Shown: positions 51,747 through 61,152 of the stretch, one piece after another | How the letters are laid out: every line of letters begins with the position of its first letter | Position numbering within the stretch: the stretch's first letter is position 1 | Origin: Streptomyces rhizoryzae | GTDB lineage: Bacteria; Actinomycetota; Actinomycetes; Streptomycetales; Streptomycetaceae | Assembly (NCBI RefSeq): GCF_023155275.1 | Contig: NZ_JALMUV010000013.1 | Location: forward strand, 1-64,000 | DNA length: 64,000 nucleotides | Direction of reading: 5' to 3' | Notes under the pieces: model-generated | What the model was told of the DNA's origin: nothing | Database searches by the model: none | Seen by the model: the letters and a program-made list of their open reading frames with translations, nothing else | Position numbers and translations under genes: made by a program

Positions 51747-52460
51747 ATGGACACCCACCACCTCACCGACGTCTGGGACCGGGTCTTCTCGGCCCAGCCC
51801 GGACCGGCGCTCTGGCTGGTGATCGGCACCGGCGTGCTGGCCCTGGGCGCCGTCGTCCCGCGCACCGCCTGGCGGCTGTCCCGGAACGCGGTCACCATCG
51901 CGCACGAGGGCGGCCACGGGCTGCTGGCCCTGCTCACCGGCCGCCGCCTGGACGGCATCCGGCTGCACTCGGACACCTCGGGCCTGACCGTTTCGCGCGG
52001 CAAACCGCACGGTATCGGGATGATCCTGACCGCCGCGGCCGGCTACCTCGCCCCGTCCCTGCTGGGCCTGGCGGGCGCCGCCCTGCTGGCCGCCGGGCAC
52101 ATCACGGCGCTGCTGTGGGGGGCCACCGCGCTGCTGCTGGCGATGCTGGTGATGATCCGCAACGCCTACGGAGTGCTCACCGTGGTGCTGGCGGGCGGCA
52201 CCTTCCTGCTGGTGTCCTGGCTGACGGAGCCCTCGGTGCAGGCCGTCTTCGCGTACGCGGTGGTGTGGTTCCTGCTGCTGGGCGGGGTGCGGCCGCCGTT
52301 CGAGCTGCACGGGAAGCGGCGGCGCGGCGGCGCGGTCGACTCGGACCCGGACCAGCTGGCCCGCCTCACCCACGTCCCGGCCGCCGTCTGGCTCGGCTTC
52401 TTCCACGTGGTGACGGTGTGCTCCCTGATGGGCGGCGGGCGCTGGCTGCTGGGCATATGA
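51747..52460 (+). CDS. M50-family-like membrane metalloprotease
   Basis: 237 aa from the ATG at 51747 (RBS GGGGAG). HEGGH in TIAHEGGHGLLALLTG is the zinc motif in the second hydrophobic segment. About six membrane helices follow, with GYLAPSLLGLAGA and AYGVLTVVLAGGTFLLVSWL. This is the M50B-like group of small actinobacterial proteins; substrates are unknown. Confidence 0.87.
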   Translation: MDTHHLTDVWDRVFSAQPGPALWLVIGTGVLALGAVVPRTAWRLSRNAVTIAHEGGHGLLALLTGRRLDGIRLHSDTSGLTVSRGKPHGIGMILTAAAGYLAPSLLGLAGAALLAAGHITALLWGATALLLAMLVMIRNAYGVLTVVLAGGTFLLVSWLTEPSVQAVFAYAVVWFLLLGGVRPPFELHGKRRRGGAVDSDPDQLARLTHVPAAVWLGFFHVVTVCSLMGGGRWLLGI

Positions 52461-52662
52461 GGAGCGCCCCCGGCGCCCCGGCGGGCCGCGGCGGGGACCC
52501 GCGCCGGCCGCGTCCGGTAACCCACATTCCGTATGTCGGTGTCGCGCCGGTTGCCCCGACGAGGCCCGCTGCCTGCGGTTGCACCACAAAAGCCGTGTTT
52601 CGTGCAGGTTGCGACGCTTTTGATCAAGATCGGCACCCTTGTCCAGCCATTAAAGTAAGGGC

Positions 52663-54015
52663 ATGACCGAGAGCCCCGCCCTCCCTGCCCTGTGGCCCGC
52701 CCCCGTAGCCTCCGGGGCGGTCGATGCCACCGTCACCGTGCCCGGCTCGAAATCGGTCACGAACCGCGGCCTGGTCCTGGCCGCCCTCTCCTCCGAGCCC
52801 GGCTGGCTGCGTCGCCCGCTGCGCTCCCGCGACACCCTGCTGATGGCCGAGGCGCTGCGCGCCATGGGCGTCGGCATCGAGGAGACCGCCTCCTCCAGCT
52901 CGTCGGGCACCTCCGGCGGCGAGGCGTGGCGGATCATCCCCGCCGGCCTGCACGGCCCCGCGGTCGTCGGCGTCGGCAACGCCGGCACGGTGATGCGCTT
53001 CCTGCCGCCGGTCGCCGCGCTCGCCGACGGCCCCGTCCGCTTCGACGGCGACCCGCGCTCCTACGAGCGCCCGCTCGGCGGCGTCATCGACGCGCTGCGC
53101 ACCCTGGGCGCCCGGATCGACGACGACAACCGCGGCGCGCTGCCGATGACGGTGTTCGGCGGCGGCGCCCTCGAAGGCGGCGCGGTGGAGATCGACGCCT
53201 CCTCGTCCTCCCAGTTCGTCAGCGCGCTGCTGCTGTCCGCGCCGCGCTTCAACCAGGGCGTCGAGGTCCGGCACGTCGGCGCGGCGCTGCCGTCGATGCC
53301 GCACATCCGGATGACCGTCGACATGCTGCGCAGCGTCGGCGCCCAGGTGGACACCCCCGAGGCGGGCGGCGAGCCAGGCGTCTGGCGGGTCACCCCCGGC
53401 GCGCTGCTCGGCCGCGACCTGGTCGTCGAGCCGGACCTCTCCAACGCCCAGCCGTTCCTGGCCGCGGCGCTGGTCACCGGCGGCACGGTCACCATCCCGG
53501 ACTGGCCCGAGCGCACCACCCAGCCCGGTGACGCGCTGCGCGAGATCTTCACCGCCATGGGCGGCTCCTGCGAGCTGACCGACCTGGGCCTGACGTTCAC
53601 CGGCAGCGGCCGGATCCACGGCATCGACGTGGACCTCGGCGAGGTCGGCGAGCTGACCCCGGGCATCGCCGCGGTCGCCGCGCTCGCCGACTCCCCCTCC
53701 ACCCTGCGCGGCGTGGCCCACCTCCGGCTGCACGAGACCGACCGGCTGGCCGCGCTCACCAAGGAGATCAACGAACTCGGCGGCGATGTCACCGAGACCG
53801 CCGACGGGCTGCACATCCGGCCGCGCCCGCTGCACGGCGGGGTCTTCCGCACCTACGAGGACCACCGGCTGGCCACCGCCGCCGCGGTCATCGGCCTGGC
53901 CGTCGAGGGCGTCGAGGTGGAGAACGTCGCCACCACCGCCAAGACCCTGCCGGACTTCCCCGCACTGTGGACGCAGATGCTCGATCCGGCGGCCGCCCCC
54001 GCCCGGAGAGCCTGA
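52663..54015 (+). CDS. aroA: 3-phosphoshikimate 1-carboxyvinyltransferase (EPSP synthase)
   Basis: 450 aa. [48 protein letters not shown] and [21 protein letters not shown] are the diagnostic motifs. It makes EPSP from shikimate-3-P and PEP for aromatic amino acids. A serine-rich insert ([17 protein letters not shown]) sits in the first third. It is followed 13 bp later by rsgA, so the two are probably co-transcribed. Confidence 0.97.
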   Translation: MTESPALPALWPAPVASGAVDATVTVPGSKSVTNRGLVLAALSSEPGWLRRPLRSRDTLLMAEALRAMGVGIEETASSSSSGTSGGEAWRIIPAGLHGPAVVGVGNAGTVMRFLPPVAALADGPVRFDGDPRSYERPLGGVIDALRTLGARIDDDNRGALPMTVFGGGALEGGAVEIDASSSSQFVSALLLSAPRFNQGVEVRHVGAALPSMPHIRMTVDMLRSVGAQVDTPEAGGEPGVWRVTPGALLGRDLVVEPDLSNAQPFLAAALVTGGTVTIPDWPERTTQPGDALREIFTAMGGSCELTDLGLTFTGSGRIHGIDVDLGEVGELTPGIAAVAALADSPSTLRGVAHLRLHETDRLAALTKEINELGGDVTETADGLHIRPRPLHGGVFRTYEDHRLATAAAVIGLAVEGVEVENVATTAKTLPDFPALWTQMLDPAAAPARRA

Positions 54016-54028
54016 GGTCCGCCGCACC

Positions 54029-55036
54029 ATGCGCCGCTACGGCAAGAACCCCGATGAGGACGACGTCCGGGTCCGCCCCAACCGCAAGGGCAACCGCCCG
54101 CGGACGAACATCCGCCCCAAGCACGAGGACGCCCGCGAGGGCCTGGTCCTGACCGTCGACCGCGGCCGGCTGACCTGCCTGATCGACGGCCGCAAGGTCA
54201 CCGCCATGAAGGCCCGCGAACTGGGCCGCAAGAGCGCGGTGGTCGGCGACCGGGTCGCCGTGGTCGGCGACCTCAGCGGCGCCAAGGACACCCTGGCCCG
54301 GATAGTCCGGGTGGAGCCGCGCACCTCCACGCTGCGCCGCACCGCCGACGACGACGATCCGTACGAGCGGGTGGTGGTCGCCAACGCCGACCAGCTGGCG
54401 ATCGTCACCGCGCTCGCCGACCCCGAGCCCCGGCCCCGGCTGATCGACCGCTGCCTGGTCGCCGCCTACGACGCCGGGCTGGAGCCGCTGCTGGTGCTGA
54501 CCAAGTCCGATCTGGCGCCGCCGGACGCCCTGCTGGAGTCCTACGGCGCGCTCGGCGTCCCGTACGTGGTCACCAACCGCGAGGAGCTGGCCGACGGCAG
54601 CGCCGCCGACCGCGTCCGGGAGCAGCTGGCCGGCCGGATGACGGCGTTCGTCGGCCACTCCGGGGTCGGCAAGACGACCCTGGTCAACGCCCTGGTGCCG
54701 GAGCGCCGCCGGGCCACCGGGCACGTCAACGCGGTCACCGGCCGCGGCCGGCACACCACCACCTCGGCGCTGGCGCTGCCGCTGCCCGGTGACACCGGGT
54801 GGGTCATCGACACCCCGGGCGTGCGGTCCTTCGGGCTGGCGCACGTCGATCCGTCCCGGGTCATCCACGCCTTCCCGGACCTGGAGCCGGGCACCGAGGG
54901 CTGCCCGCGGGCGTGCAGCCACGACGAGCCGGACTGCGCTCTGGACGCGTGGGCGGCCGAGGGGCACGCCGACCCGGCCCGGCTGGACTCGCTGCGCCGG
55001 CTGCTGGCCACCCGGGAGCGACGCGAGGGCGACTGA
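54029..55036 (+). CDS. rsgA: ribosome small subunit-dependent GTPase
   Basis: 335 aa. An OB-like N-terminus with LVLTVDRGRLTCLIDGRKV, then the circularly permuted GTPase order: TKSDL (G4), GHSGVGKTTL near 208 (G1), and DTPGVRSFGL (G3). The C-terminal zinc site is CPRACSHDEPDC. It assists 30S maturation. The ATG at 54029 follows GAGGTCC. Confidence 0.95.
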   Translation: MRRYGKNPDEDDVRVRPNRKGNRPRTNIRPKHEDAREGLVLTVDRGRLTCLIDGRKVTAMKARELGRKSAVVGDRVAVVGDLSGAKDTLARIVRVEPRTSTLRRTADDDDPYERVVVANADQLAIVTALADPEPRPRLIDRCLVAAYDAGLEPLLVLTKSDLAPPDALLESYGALGVPYVVTNREELADGSAADRVREQLAGRMTAFVGHSGVGKTTLVNALVPERRRATGHVNAVTGRGRHTTTSALALPLPGDTGWVIDTPGVRSFGLAHVDPSRVIHAFPDLEPGTEGCPRACSHDEPDCALDAWAAEGHADPARLDSLRRLLATRERREGD

Positions 55037-55054
55037 TCCCGGCAATCCCCCGCC

Positions 55055-55073
55055 GCCCGTACGGCGTACGGGC
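55055..55073 (+). terminator. hairpin after rsgA
   Basis: GCCCGTAC-GGC-GTACGGGC, a perfect 8-bp stem 18 bp after the rsgA stop. It is followed by CATAAT (55073-55078), which could instead be the -10 of the next gene. Confidence 0.55.
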
Positions 55074-55173
55074 ATAATCACCTTTCGTACCAGGACCGGT
55101 CTTGTCCGGACCGGGCCGGTCGGAAGCGGTCATCCGGCGGAAGCGGTCACCGAGCGGACGGAGGCAAGGCGAT

Positions 55174-55497
55174 ATGGCGTGGCTGCTGGTCGTGGTGGCG
55201 GGGCTGCTGGAGACCGGCTTCGCGGTCTGCCTCAAGCTCTCGCACGGCTTCACCCGGCTCTACCCGACCATCGCCTTCGCGGTCTTCGCCCTCGGCAGCT
55301 TCGGCCTGCTGACCCTGGCGCTGCGCAAGCTCGACGTCGGCCCGGCGTACGCGGTGTGGACCGGCATCGGCGCGGCCGGCACCGCGATCTACGGCATGGT
55401 CTTCCTCGACGACCTGGTCTCCACCCTGAAGATCGTCTCGATCACGCTGGTCATCGTCGGGGTGATCGGTCTCCAGCTGTCCGGTTCGGCGCACTGA
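55174..55497 (+). CDS. SMR-family guanidinium exporter (SugE/Gdx-like)
   Basis: 107 aa with four helices. Glu in LLETGFAVCLKLSHGFTRLYPT is the SMR proton/substrate site, and the KLSHGFTRLYP pattern fits the SugE/Gdx branch rather than EmrE. It exports guanidinium or quaternary ammonium. No guanidine riboswitch was recognised in the 137-bp leader. The last 47 bases overlap the convergent TetR gene. Confidence 0.9.
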   Translation: MAWLLVVVAGLLETGFAVCLKLSHGFTRLYPTIAFAVFALGSFGLLTLALRKLDVGPAYAVWTGIGAAGTAIYGMVFLDDLVSTLKIVSITLVIVGVIGLQLSGSAH

Positions 55498-56164
55498 CCC
55501 CGCCGGGCCCCGGGCCGTCGCCGGCGCCCGCCGCGAGACCGGCGAACACGCCCCTGACCAGCCGGGACACCGCCTCCGCCTCGGGCTCCCGCGGCCCCCG
55601 CTGCCGGGGTACCGCCGGTGCGCCGCGGCCGGGCGGGCGCTCGGGGGCCGGCTCCGGGACCGCCGGGGCGATCACCCACGACAGCGTCAGCCGGACCGCG
55701 GTCTCGCACGCGGCGCCCAGGGCCGGCAGCTCCTCCCGGGGGCGACCGGGGGCCAGCGCCGCCACCGCCCGTTCGCACAACCGGCCCACCAGTTCGGCGG
55801 GCCCGGTCCGCCCGGCCGGCAGCCGGTCGTCCCAGCAGCCCGTCAGCGCCGCCCTGACCAGCGGGTTCGCGCGCGCGGTACGGACCGTCCAGGCAGCCGC
55901 GGCGGCCACCCGCGCGGCCGCGTCGCCGCCCGCCGCCCCGGGGCCGCCGGCGGCCAGCGCCCGCTCCACCCCGGCCAGATAGTTCTCGGTCTCCCGCCGG
56001 ACCAGGGCGCGGGCCAGGCCGTCCTTGCCGCCGAACTCGTTGTAGAGCGTCTGCCGGGACACCCCGGCCGCGGCGGCCACCTCCACCATGCGGATGGCCG
56101 TCCAGGGCCGGGCCAGCAGCGCCGTGTACGCGGCGTCCAGCAGCGCCTCGCGCGCCGACGGCAT
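55451..56164 (-). CDS. TetR-family regulator with long disordered tail
   Basis: 237 aa from the ATG at 56164 (RBS GGGAGGTGG). HTH: REALLDAAYTALLARPWTAIRMVEVAAAAGVSRQTLYNEFGGKDGLARALVRR. A C-terminal ligand domain is followed by Pro/Arg-rich sequence ([21 protein letters not shown]). Its stop lies inside the convergent SMR gene, suggesting it controls that exporter. A 7-6-7 dyad lies 37 bp upstream. Confidence 0.88.
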   Translation of the reverse strand: MPSAREALLDAAYTALLARPWTAIRMVEVAAAAGVSRQTLYNEFGGKDGLARALVRRETENYLAGVERALAAGGPGAAGGDAAARVAAAAAWTVRTARANPLVRAALTGCWDDRLPAGRTGPAELVGRLCERAVAALAPGRPREELPALGAACETAVRLTLSWVIAPAVPEPAPERPPGRGAPAVPRQRGPREPEAEAVSRLVRGVFAGLAAGAGDGPGPGGVSAPNRTAGDRSPRR

Positions 56165-56200
56165 CCGCCACCTCCCCGACCCCGCACCGAAAATGTGTGC

Positions 56201-56220
56201 CACGTCACAGAATTGACGTG
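56201..56220. promoter_or_regulatory. TetR-type operator upstream of the TetR gene
   Basis: CACGTCA-CAGAAT-TGACGTG, a perfect 7-6-7 inverted repeat, 37 bp before the TetR start and 132 bp before hisN. Autoregulation is likely. Confidence 0.65.
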
Positions 56221-56351
56221 CCGTCAGGGGCTGTCAAGGGCGGCCGGGGGCACCCGTGGAGCGGACCGGCCCCGGCGGCCGCCGCCGGACCACCCCACGG
56301 CCCCGGCATGGCCGTGTGGATCCCGCCCGGACCAGTGGATACTGTTCGCCC

Positions 56352-57155
56352 ATGCCCGACTATCACGATGATCTCCGCCTCGCGCACGTCCTGGCCGACG
56401 CCGCGGACGCCGCGACCATGGAGCGGTTCAAGGCGCTCGACCTCAAGGTCGAGACCAAACCGGACATGACCCCGGTGACCGAGGCGGACAAGTCCGCCGA
56501 GGAGCTGATCCGCGCCCACCTCCAGCGCGCCCGGCCCCGGGACGCGGTGCTGGGCGAGGAGTTCGGCAACGAGGGCTCCGGGCCGCGCCGCTGGATCATC
56601 GACCCGATCGACGGCACCAAGAACTACGTGCGCGGCGTCCCGGTCTGGGCCACGCTGATCGCACTGATGGAGCGCGGCGAGGGCGGCGACCGCCCGGTGG
56701 TCGGCCTGGTCTCCGCCCCGGCGCTCAACCGCCGCTGGTGGGCCGCGGAGGGCCTGGGCGCCTTCACCGGCCGCAGCCTGACCTCGGCGTCCCGGCTCCA
56801 CACCTCCCAGGTGGGCCGCATCGAGGACGCGTCGTTCGCGTACTCCTCGCTGACCGGCTGGGAGGAGCGCGGCGCGCTCCCCGGCTTCCTGGGCCTCTCC
56901 CGGGACTGCTGGCGCACCCGCGCCTACGGCGACTTCTGGCCCTACATGATGGTCGCCGAGGGGACGGTGGACATCTGCGCGGAGCCGGAGCTGTCGCTGT
57001 GGGACATGGCGGCCTGCGCGGTGATCGTCCAGGAGGCCGGCGGCCGCTTCACCGGACTGGACGGCAGGCCGGGCCCGCACAGCGGCAACGCCGCGGCGTC
57101 CAACGGGCTGCTGCACGAGGACCTGCTGTCATACGTCGGCGACAGCCGGGGCTGA
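56352..57155 (+). CDS. hisN: histidinol-phosphatase of inositol monophosphatase family
   Basis: 267 aa. Mg-binding motifs of the IMPase fold: GEEFG (69-72), IDPIDGTKNYVRG (83-95) and WDMA near 216. This matches actinobacterial HisN, which dephosphorylates histidinol-phosphate; a general inositol monophosphatase is the alternative. The RBS is weak. No other his gene is nearby, as in other Streptomyces. Confidence 0.92.
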   Translation: MPDYHDDLRLAHVLADAADAATMERFKALDLKVETKPDMTPVTEADKSAEELIRAHLQRARPRDAVLGEEFGNEGSGPRRWIIDPIDGTKNYVRGVPVWATLIALMERGEGGDRPVVGLVSAPALNRRWWAAEGLGAFTGRSLTSASRLHTSQVGRIEDASFAYSSLTGWEERGALPGFLGLSRDCWRTRAYGDFWPYMMVAEGTVDICAEPELSLWDMAACAVIVQEAGGRFTGLDGRPGPHSGNAAASNGLLHEDLLSYVGDSRG

Positions 57156-57364
57156 CCGCCGGCGGCCGGCCACAACCGGTCGCCCGCACATCCTGATCCC
57201 CGCCCGCACCGACTCCGACCTGCGCGGGGGCGGCTTTTCGGACGGCTGTCCAACAACTAACCCTTGTTGTGCGCCCGGGAGCATGTGAACATGAGAAACC
57301 TCCACTTTGTGAACTTGTGAAGCACTTCGCATGCTCACATACACCGAGGAGGTGGCTCCGCTCC
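57156..57364 (+). promoter_or_regulatory. leader of the CBS-domain gene with TGTGAAC repeats
   Basis: 209 bp, AT-richer than average. It contains TGTGAAC at 57284-57290 and 57308-57314, TGTGAAG at 57316-57322, the palindrome CATGTGAACATG and an ACAAC/GTTGT dyad at 57251-57271. A regulatory role is likely but unknown. Confidence 0.55.
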
Positions 57365-57769
57365 ATGCCCCAGCTCGTCAAAGACGCCATGAGCACGGTG
57401 GTCCTGACCATCGGGCCGGCTCACACCCTCCGCCAGGCGGCACGCCTGATGGCCGCCCGCCGCATCGGCGCGGCCGTGGTACTCGACCAGGACACCTGCG
57501 GCATCGGCATCCTCACCGAGCGCGACATCCTCAACTCCCTGGGTGCGGGCGAGAATCCCGACCGCGAGACCGCCCAGGGCCACACCACGTCCGACGTGGT
57601 CTTCGCGACCCCGGACTGGACGCTGGACGACGCGGCGGGCGCCATGGTGCGCGGCGGCTTCCGCCACCTCGTCGTCCTCGACGACCTCGAACCGGTCGGC
57701 ATCGTCTCGGTCCGCGACATCATGCGCTGCTGGTCGGCCGTCCCGGAGCGGGCCGCCGCGGCGGCGTGA
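57365..57769 (+). CDS. tandem CBS-domain protein
   Basis: 134 aa made of two CBS motifs: VKDAMSTVVLTIGPAHTLRQAARLMAARRIGAAVVLDQ and TSDVVFATPDWTLDDAAGAMVRGGFRHLVVLDDLEPVGIVSVRDIM. Such proteins bind adenosine nucleotides as energy sensors. The AGGAGG RBS lies 12 bp before the ATG, longer than usual. Possible partner of a kinase or channel elsewhere. Confidence 0.93.
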   Translation: MPQLVKDAMSTVVLTIGPAHTLRQAARLMAARRIGAAVVLDQDTCGIGILTERDILNSLGAGENPDRETAQGHTTSDVVFATPDWTLDDAAGAMVRGGFRHLVVLDDLEPVGIVSVRDIMRCWSAVPERAAAAA

Positions 57770-57829
57770 GGGGCGCCCGGCAGCCGGGCGCGGCGTACGC
57801 CCCGTAGCGCACGCGGGCGGGCGGACGCA

Positions 57830-57867
57830 CGAAGAGGCCGGAGCCCCAGCGGCATCCGGCCTCTTCG
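57830..57867. terminator. bidirectional terminator between CBS gene and katA
   Basis: 13-bp perfect stem CGAAGAGGCCGGA with TCCGGCCTCTTCG, loop 12 nt, between convergent genes. Confidence 0.88.
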
Positions 57868-57949
57868 GCATGTACGGCAAGCGGCGGCAGCGGCCACCGC
57901 GCGGCGGACCGCCGGCCCCGCGGGGACGGCGGCGCGCCGCGCGGGACCG

Positions 57950-59413
57950 TCAGCCGCGCAGGGCCTGGACCGCGGCCTCCAGCCGCTTGCCGTAGTCCGC
58001 GTCCGCCTGGCGGAAGTTCTCGATCGCGCGCTGGACGATGTCGTCGCGGGAGACCTTGGCGATGAAGCCCGCCAGGTTGTTGATCAGGCGCTCCTTCTCG
58101 TCCTCGGTCATCAGGCGGTAGAGGTTGCCGGCCTGGACGAAGTCGTTGTCCTCGGCGTGCACCGGGGCCGCGCTCTCGCCGGTCTGGCCGGTCACCGCGA
58201 ACGGCTGCCACAGCGGCCGGCCGGTCTCGGTCGGACCGCCGAAGCTGTTCGGCTCGTAGTTCTTCTGGCGGCCGTGGCGGCCGTCGTAGAGCACGCCGTC
58301 GCGGCCGTGGGAGCGCGCCTCGGTGGCGTGCGGGCGGTTCACCGGCAGGTGGTCGGCGTTGATGCCGACGCGGTAGCGGTGCGCGTCGCCGTACGCGAAC
58401 AGGCGGCCCTGGAGCATCTTGTCGGGGGACGGGCCGATGCCCGGCACGAAGTGGTGCGGGGAGAAGATCGACTGCTCGACCTCGGCGAAGATGTTCTCCG
58501 GGTTGCGGTTGAGCTCCAGCTTGCCGATCTCGATCGGCGGGTAGTCCGCGTGCGGCCAGACCTTGGTCAGGTCGAACGGGTTGAAGCGGTAGGAGGCGGC
58601 GTCGGCCGCCGGCATGATCTGGACCTGGACCGTCCAGCTCGGGAACTCCCCGCGCTCGATCGACTCGCGCAGATCGCGCTGGTGGCTGTCCGGGTCCTCG
58701 CCGGCGAGCTTGTTGGCCTCGGCCTGGGTGAGGTTCTTGATGCCCTGGTCGGTCTTGAAGTGGTACTTGACCCAGAAGACCTCGCCCGCCTCGTTGTTCC
58801 ACTGGAAGGTGTGCGAGCCGAAGCCGTCCATGTGGCGGTAGGAGGCCGGGATGCCGCGGTCGCCGAACAGCCAGGTCACCTGGTGGGTGGCCTCGGGCGA
58901 CAGGCTCCAGAAGTCCCAGACGTTGTCCGCCTCCTGCGAGCCGGTGTACGGGTCGCGCTTCTGGGTGTGGATGAAGTCGGGGAACTTGATGGCGTCCTTG
59001 ATGAAGAACACCGGGGTGTTGTTGCCGACGAGGTCGTAGTTGCCCTCTTCGGTGTAGAACTTCAGCGCGAAGCCGCGGGGGTCGCGCACCGCGTCGGCCG
59101 CGCCGAGGTTGCCCGCGACGGTCGAGAAGCGCAGGAAGACCTCGGTCTGCTTGCCGATCTCGGAGAGGAACTTCGCGCGGGTGTACTGCGTCACGTCCGC
59201 GGTGACGGTGAAGGTGCCGTACGCGCCGGCGCCCCGGGCGTGCACGATGCGCTCCGGGATGCGCTCGCGGTTGAAGTGCGCGAGCTTCTCGATGAGGAGC
59301 TGGTCCTGGATGAGACCGGGACCCCCGACGCCGGCCGTCTCGCTGTTCTGGTTGTCCGCGACCGGGGCACCGGTCTCCGTGGTCAGCGGTCCGGTGATGC
59401 TCTCTACCGACAC
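57950..59413 (-). CDS. katA: monofunctional haem catalase
   Basis: 487 aa from the GTG at 59413 behind AGGAGG. Catalytic His58 is in [13 protein letters not shown], Asn in [11 protein letters not shown], and the haem ligand Tyr in the C-terminal [12 protein letters not shown]. Clade 3 catalase length. It removes H2O2. It is divergent from catR, whose product represses it through a box at 59472-59486. Confidence 0.97.
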   Translation of the reverse strand: MSVESITGPLTTETGAPVADNQNSETAGVGGPGLIQDQLLIEKLAHFNRERIPERIVHARGAGAYGTFTVTADVTQYTRAKFLSEIGKQTEVFLRFSTVAGNLGAADAVRDPRGFALKFYTEEGNYDLVGNNTPVFFIKDAIKFPDFIHTQKRDPYTGSQEADNVWDFWSLSPEATHQVTWLFGDRGIPASYRHMDGFGSHTFQWNNEAGEVFWVKYHFKTDQGIKNLTQAEANKLAGEDPDSHQRDLRESIERGEFPSWTVQVQIMPAADAASYRFNPFDLTKVWPHADYPPIEIGKLELNRNPENIFAEVEQSIFSPHHFVPGIGPSPDKMLQGRLFAYGDAHRYRVGINADHLPVNRPHATEARSHGRDGVLYDGRHGRQKNYEPNSFGGPTETGRPLWQPFAVTGQTGESAAPVHAEDNDFVQAGNLYRLMTEDEKERLINNLAGFIAKVSRDDIVQRAIENFRQADADYGKRLEAAVQALRG

Positions 59414-59471
59414 GTGCGCCTCCTGATGTCTTCTCCACCTGCCCTTGGCTTTCGCCGAGCCCGATCCTACA

Positions 59472-59486
59472 TTGGACAGTGTCTAA
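59472..59486. promoter_or_regulatory. CatR (PerR-like) box between katA and catR
   Basis: TTGGAC-AGT-GTCTAA, a one-mismatch inverted repeat 59 bp before katA. A second small dyad CTATC-TGACT-GATAG (59549-59563) lies just before catR. Confidence 0.75.
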
Positions 59487-59572
59487 GTCAAGAAGTGACC
59501 GAAAGTCGTACCCGATCCGGTGATGGACCACCGCTGCTACCCTGGTGTCTATCTGACTGATAGGTGATTGGC

Positions 59573-59992
59573 ATGAGTGACCTGCTCGAACGACTCCGGG
59601 GACGCGGCTGGCGGCTGACCGCACAGCGCCGCGTCGTCGCCGAGGTCCTGGACGGGGACCACGTCCACTACACCGCCGACGAAGTCCACGCCAAGGCGTC
59701 CGAACGCCTCCCCGAGATCTCCCGCGCCACGGTCTACAACACCCTCGGCGAGCTGGTCTCGCTCGGCGAGGTGATCGAGGTGAGCACCGACGGCCGCGCC
59801 AAGCGCTACGACCCGAACGCCCACCACGACCACCAGCACCTCGTCTGCTCGCGCTGCGGCACCATCCGCGACGTCCACCTGCACGGCGACCCGCTCTCCG
59901 CACTGCCCGAGCCCGAGCGCTACGGCTTCGAGGTCTCCGAGGTCACGGTGACCTACCGGGGCATCTGCCCCAACTGCACCGCCGCCGCCTGA
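59573..59992 (+). CDS. catR: Fur/PerR-family peroxide repressor
   Basis: 139 aa. The wHTH with RATVYNTLGELV is followed by HHDHQHLVC (84-92) and two CxxC zinc pairs, Cys92/95 (CSRC) and Cys132/135 (CPNC). It is a metal-catalysed-oxidation sensor that represses katA and itself. RBS AGGTG. Confidence 0.94.
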   Translation: MSDLLERLRGRGWRLTAQRRVVAEVLDGDHVHYTADEVHAKASERLPEISRATVYNTLGELVSLGEVIEVSTDGRAKRYDPNAHHDHQHLVCSRCGTIRDVHLHGDPLSALPEPERYGFEVSEVTVTYRGICPNCTAAA

Positions 59993-60141
59993 CCCCGGCC
60001 CGGCCCCCGTCCGGGCCGCGCACCGGTCAGCCGCACCCCCTCCCCCGGCGACCGCCCGGCCCCTCCGCAGGAGCGCCCGGCGGCGCTTCGCCATGTCCGG
60101 CGGCCCGCGAACCCCGCCCGCGCACACCCCTTGCCGGTATC

Positions 60142-60154
60142 TGACGACCCGTCA
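60142..60154. promoter_or_regulatory. palindrome upstream of ABC transporter operon
   Basis: TGACG-ACC-CGTCA, a perfect 5-3-5 inverted repeat 110 bp before the ATPase gene. The binding protein is unknown. Confidence 0.5.
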
Positions 60155-60264
60155 TATCGTCGGTGCAGCGCGCTTTTCGGCCATCGGGGCCGGCCGCACC
60201 CCGGGGCACCCGGGCCACCGGCCGGCCCCGGCGGCACGCCGTCCGCACTCCGCGAGGAGCCCCC

Positions 60265-61152
60265 GTGGGAGAGCCGCACCCGTCCCCCGCCCCGACGCCC
60301 CCGTCCTCCACCCCCGCCGGACCGCCCCCGCACCCCGGCCCCCGCACCCCGCCGTCCCCGCCCGCCCCGGCCCTCCGCGCCCGCAACCTGGCGCGGACGT
60401 TCGGCCGGGGCCGCACCGCACTGGCCGCGCTCGGACCGGTGGACGCCGAGATCGCCGCCGGGGAGTTCGTGTGCGTGGTCGGGCCCTCCGGCTGCGGCAA
60501 ATCCACCCTGCTGCGGATCGCGGCGGGCCTGGTGCGGCCCAGCGCCGGGGAGCTGGAGCTGCGGACCGGCGCCGGCCGCCCGACCGCGATGATCTTCCAG
60601 GACTACGGCATCTACGACTGGAAGACCGTCCTGGCCAACGTCCGCTTCGGCCTCGACATCCAGCGCGTGCCCCGCAGGGAGGCCGACCGGCGCGCCCGGT
60701 CCTGGCTGGCCCGGACGGGGCTCGCCGACTTCGCCGGCGCCTATCCGTCCGCTCTCTCCGGCGGGATGCGGCAGCGCGTCGCGCTCGCCCGCGCCCTGGC
60801 CGTCGAACCCGGCCTCCTGCTGATGGACGAGCCGTTCGCCGCCCTGGACGCCCAGCTGCGGACCCTCCTCCAGGACGAACTGCTCGCCCTCACCCAGACC
60901 ACCCGCACCACCACCCTCTTCATCACCCACAGCCTCGAAGAGGCCCTGGTCCTCGGCGACCGGGTCCTGGTGATGTCCGCCCGGCCCGGCCGGATCATCG
61001 CCGAGCGCCGCCCGCCGTTCCCCCGCTCGCGCACCGGAGAGGTCCGCGCCACCCCCGCATTCGCCGCGCTCAAGGCCGAGTTGTGGGAGCTGCTGCGCGG
61101 CGAGGTCGCCGGCCGGGACGCCACCGACCCCGAGGGGGCCACGCCCGCATGA
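60265..61152 (+). CDS. NitT/TauT-type ABC transporter ATPase
   Basis: 295 aa from the GTG at 60265 (RBS GAGGAG). The first 35 residues are a Pro-rich leader. Then GPSGCGKSTLLRIA (Walker A), FQDYGIYDWKTV (Q-loop), LSGGMRQRVALARAL (signature) and LLMDEPFAALDA (Walker B) follow. It is coupled by ATGA to the permease. Substrate class: sulfonate, nitrate or aromatic anion (inferred). Confidence 0.93.
   Translation: MGEPHPSPAPTPPSSTPAGPPPHPGPRTPPSPPAPALRARNLARTFGRGRTALAALGPVDAEIAAGEFVCVVGPSGCGKSTLLRIAAGLVRPSAGELELRTGAGRPTAMIFQDYGIYDWKTVLANVRFGLDIQRVPRREADRRARSWLARTGLADFAGAYPSALSGGMRQRVALARALAVEPGLLLMDEPFAALDAQLRTLLQDELLALTQTTRTTTLFITHSLEEALVLGDRVLVMSARPGRIIAERRPPFPRSRTGEVRATPAFAALKAELWELLRGEVAGRDATDPEGATPA

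Noticed and set aside
55037..55173. Possible guanidine riboswitch ahead of the SMR exporter
   Set aside because: The only clear hairpin has a GGC loop and no paired ACGR loops, so guanidine-II structure is not supported, and guanidine-I/III cores were not seen.
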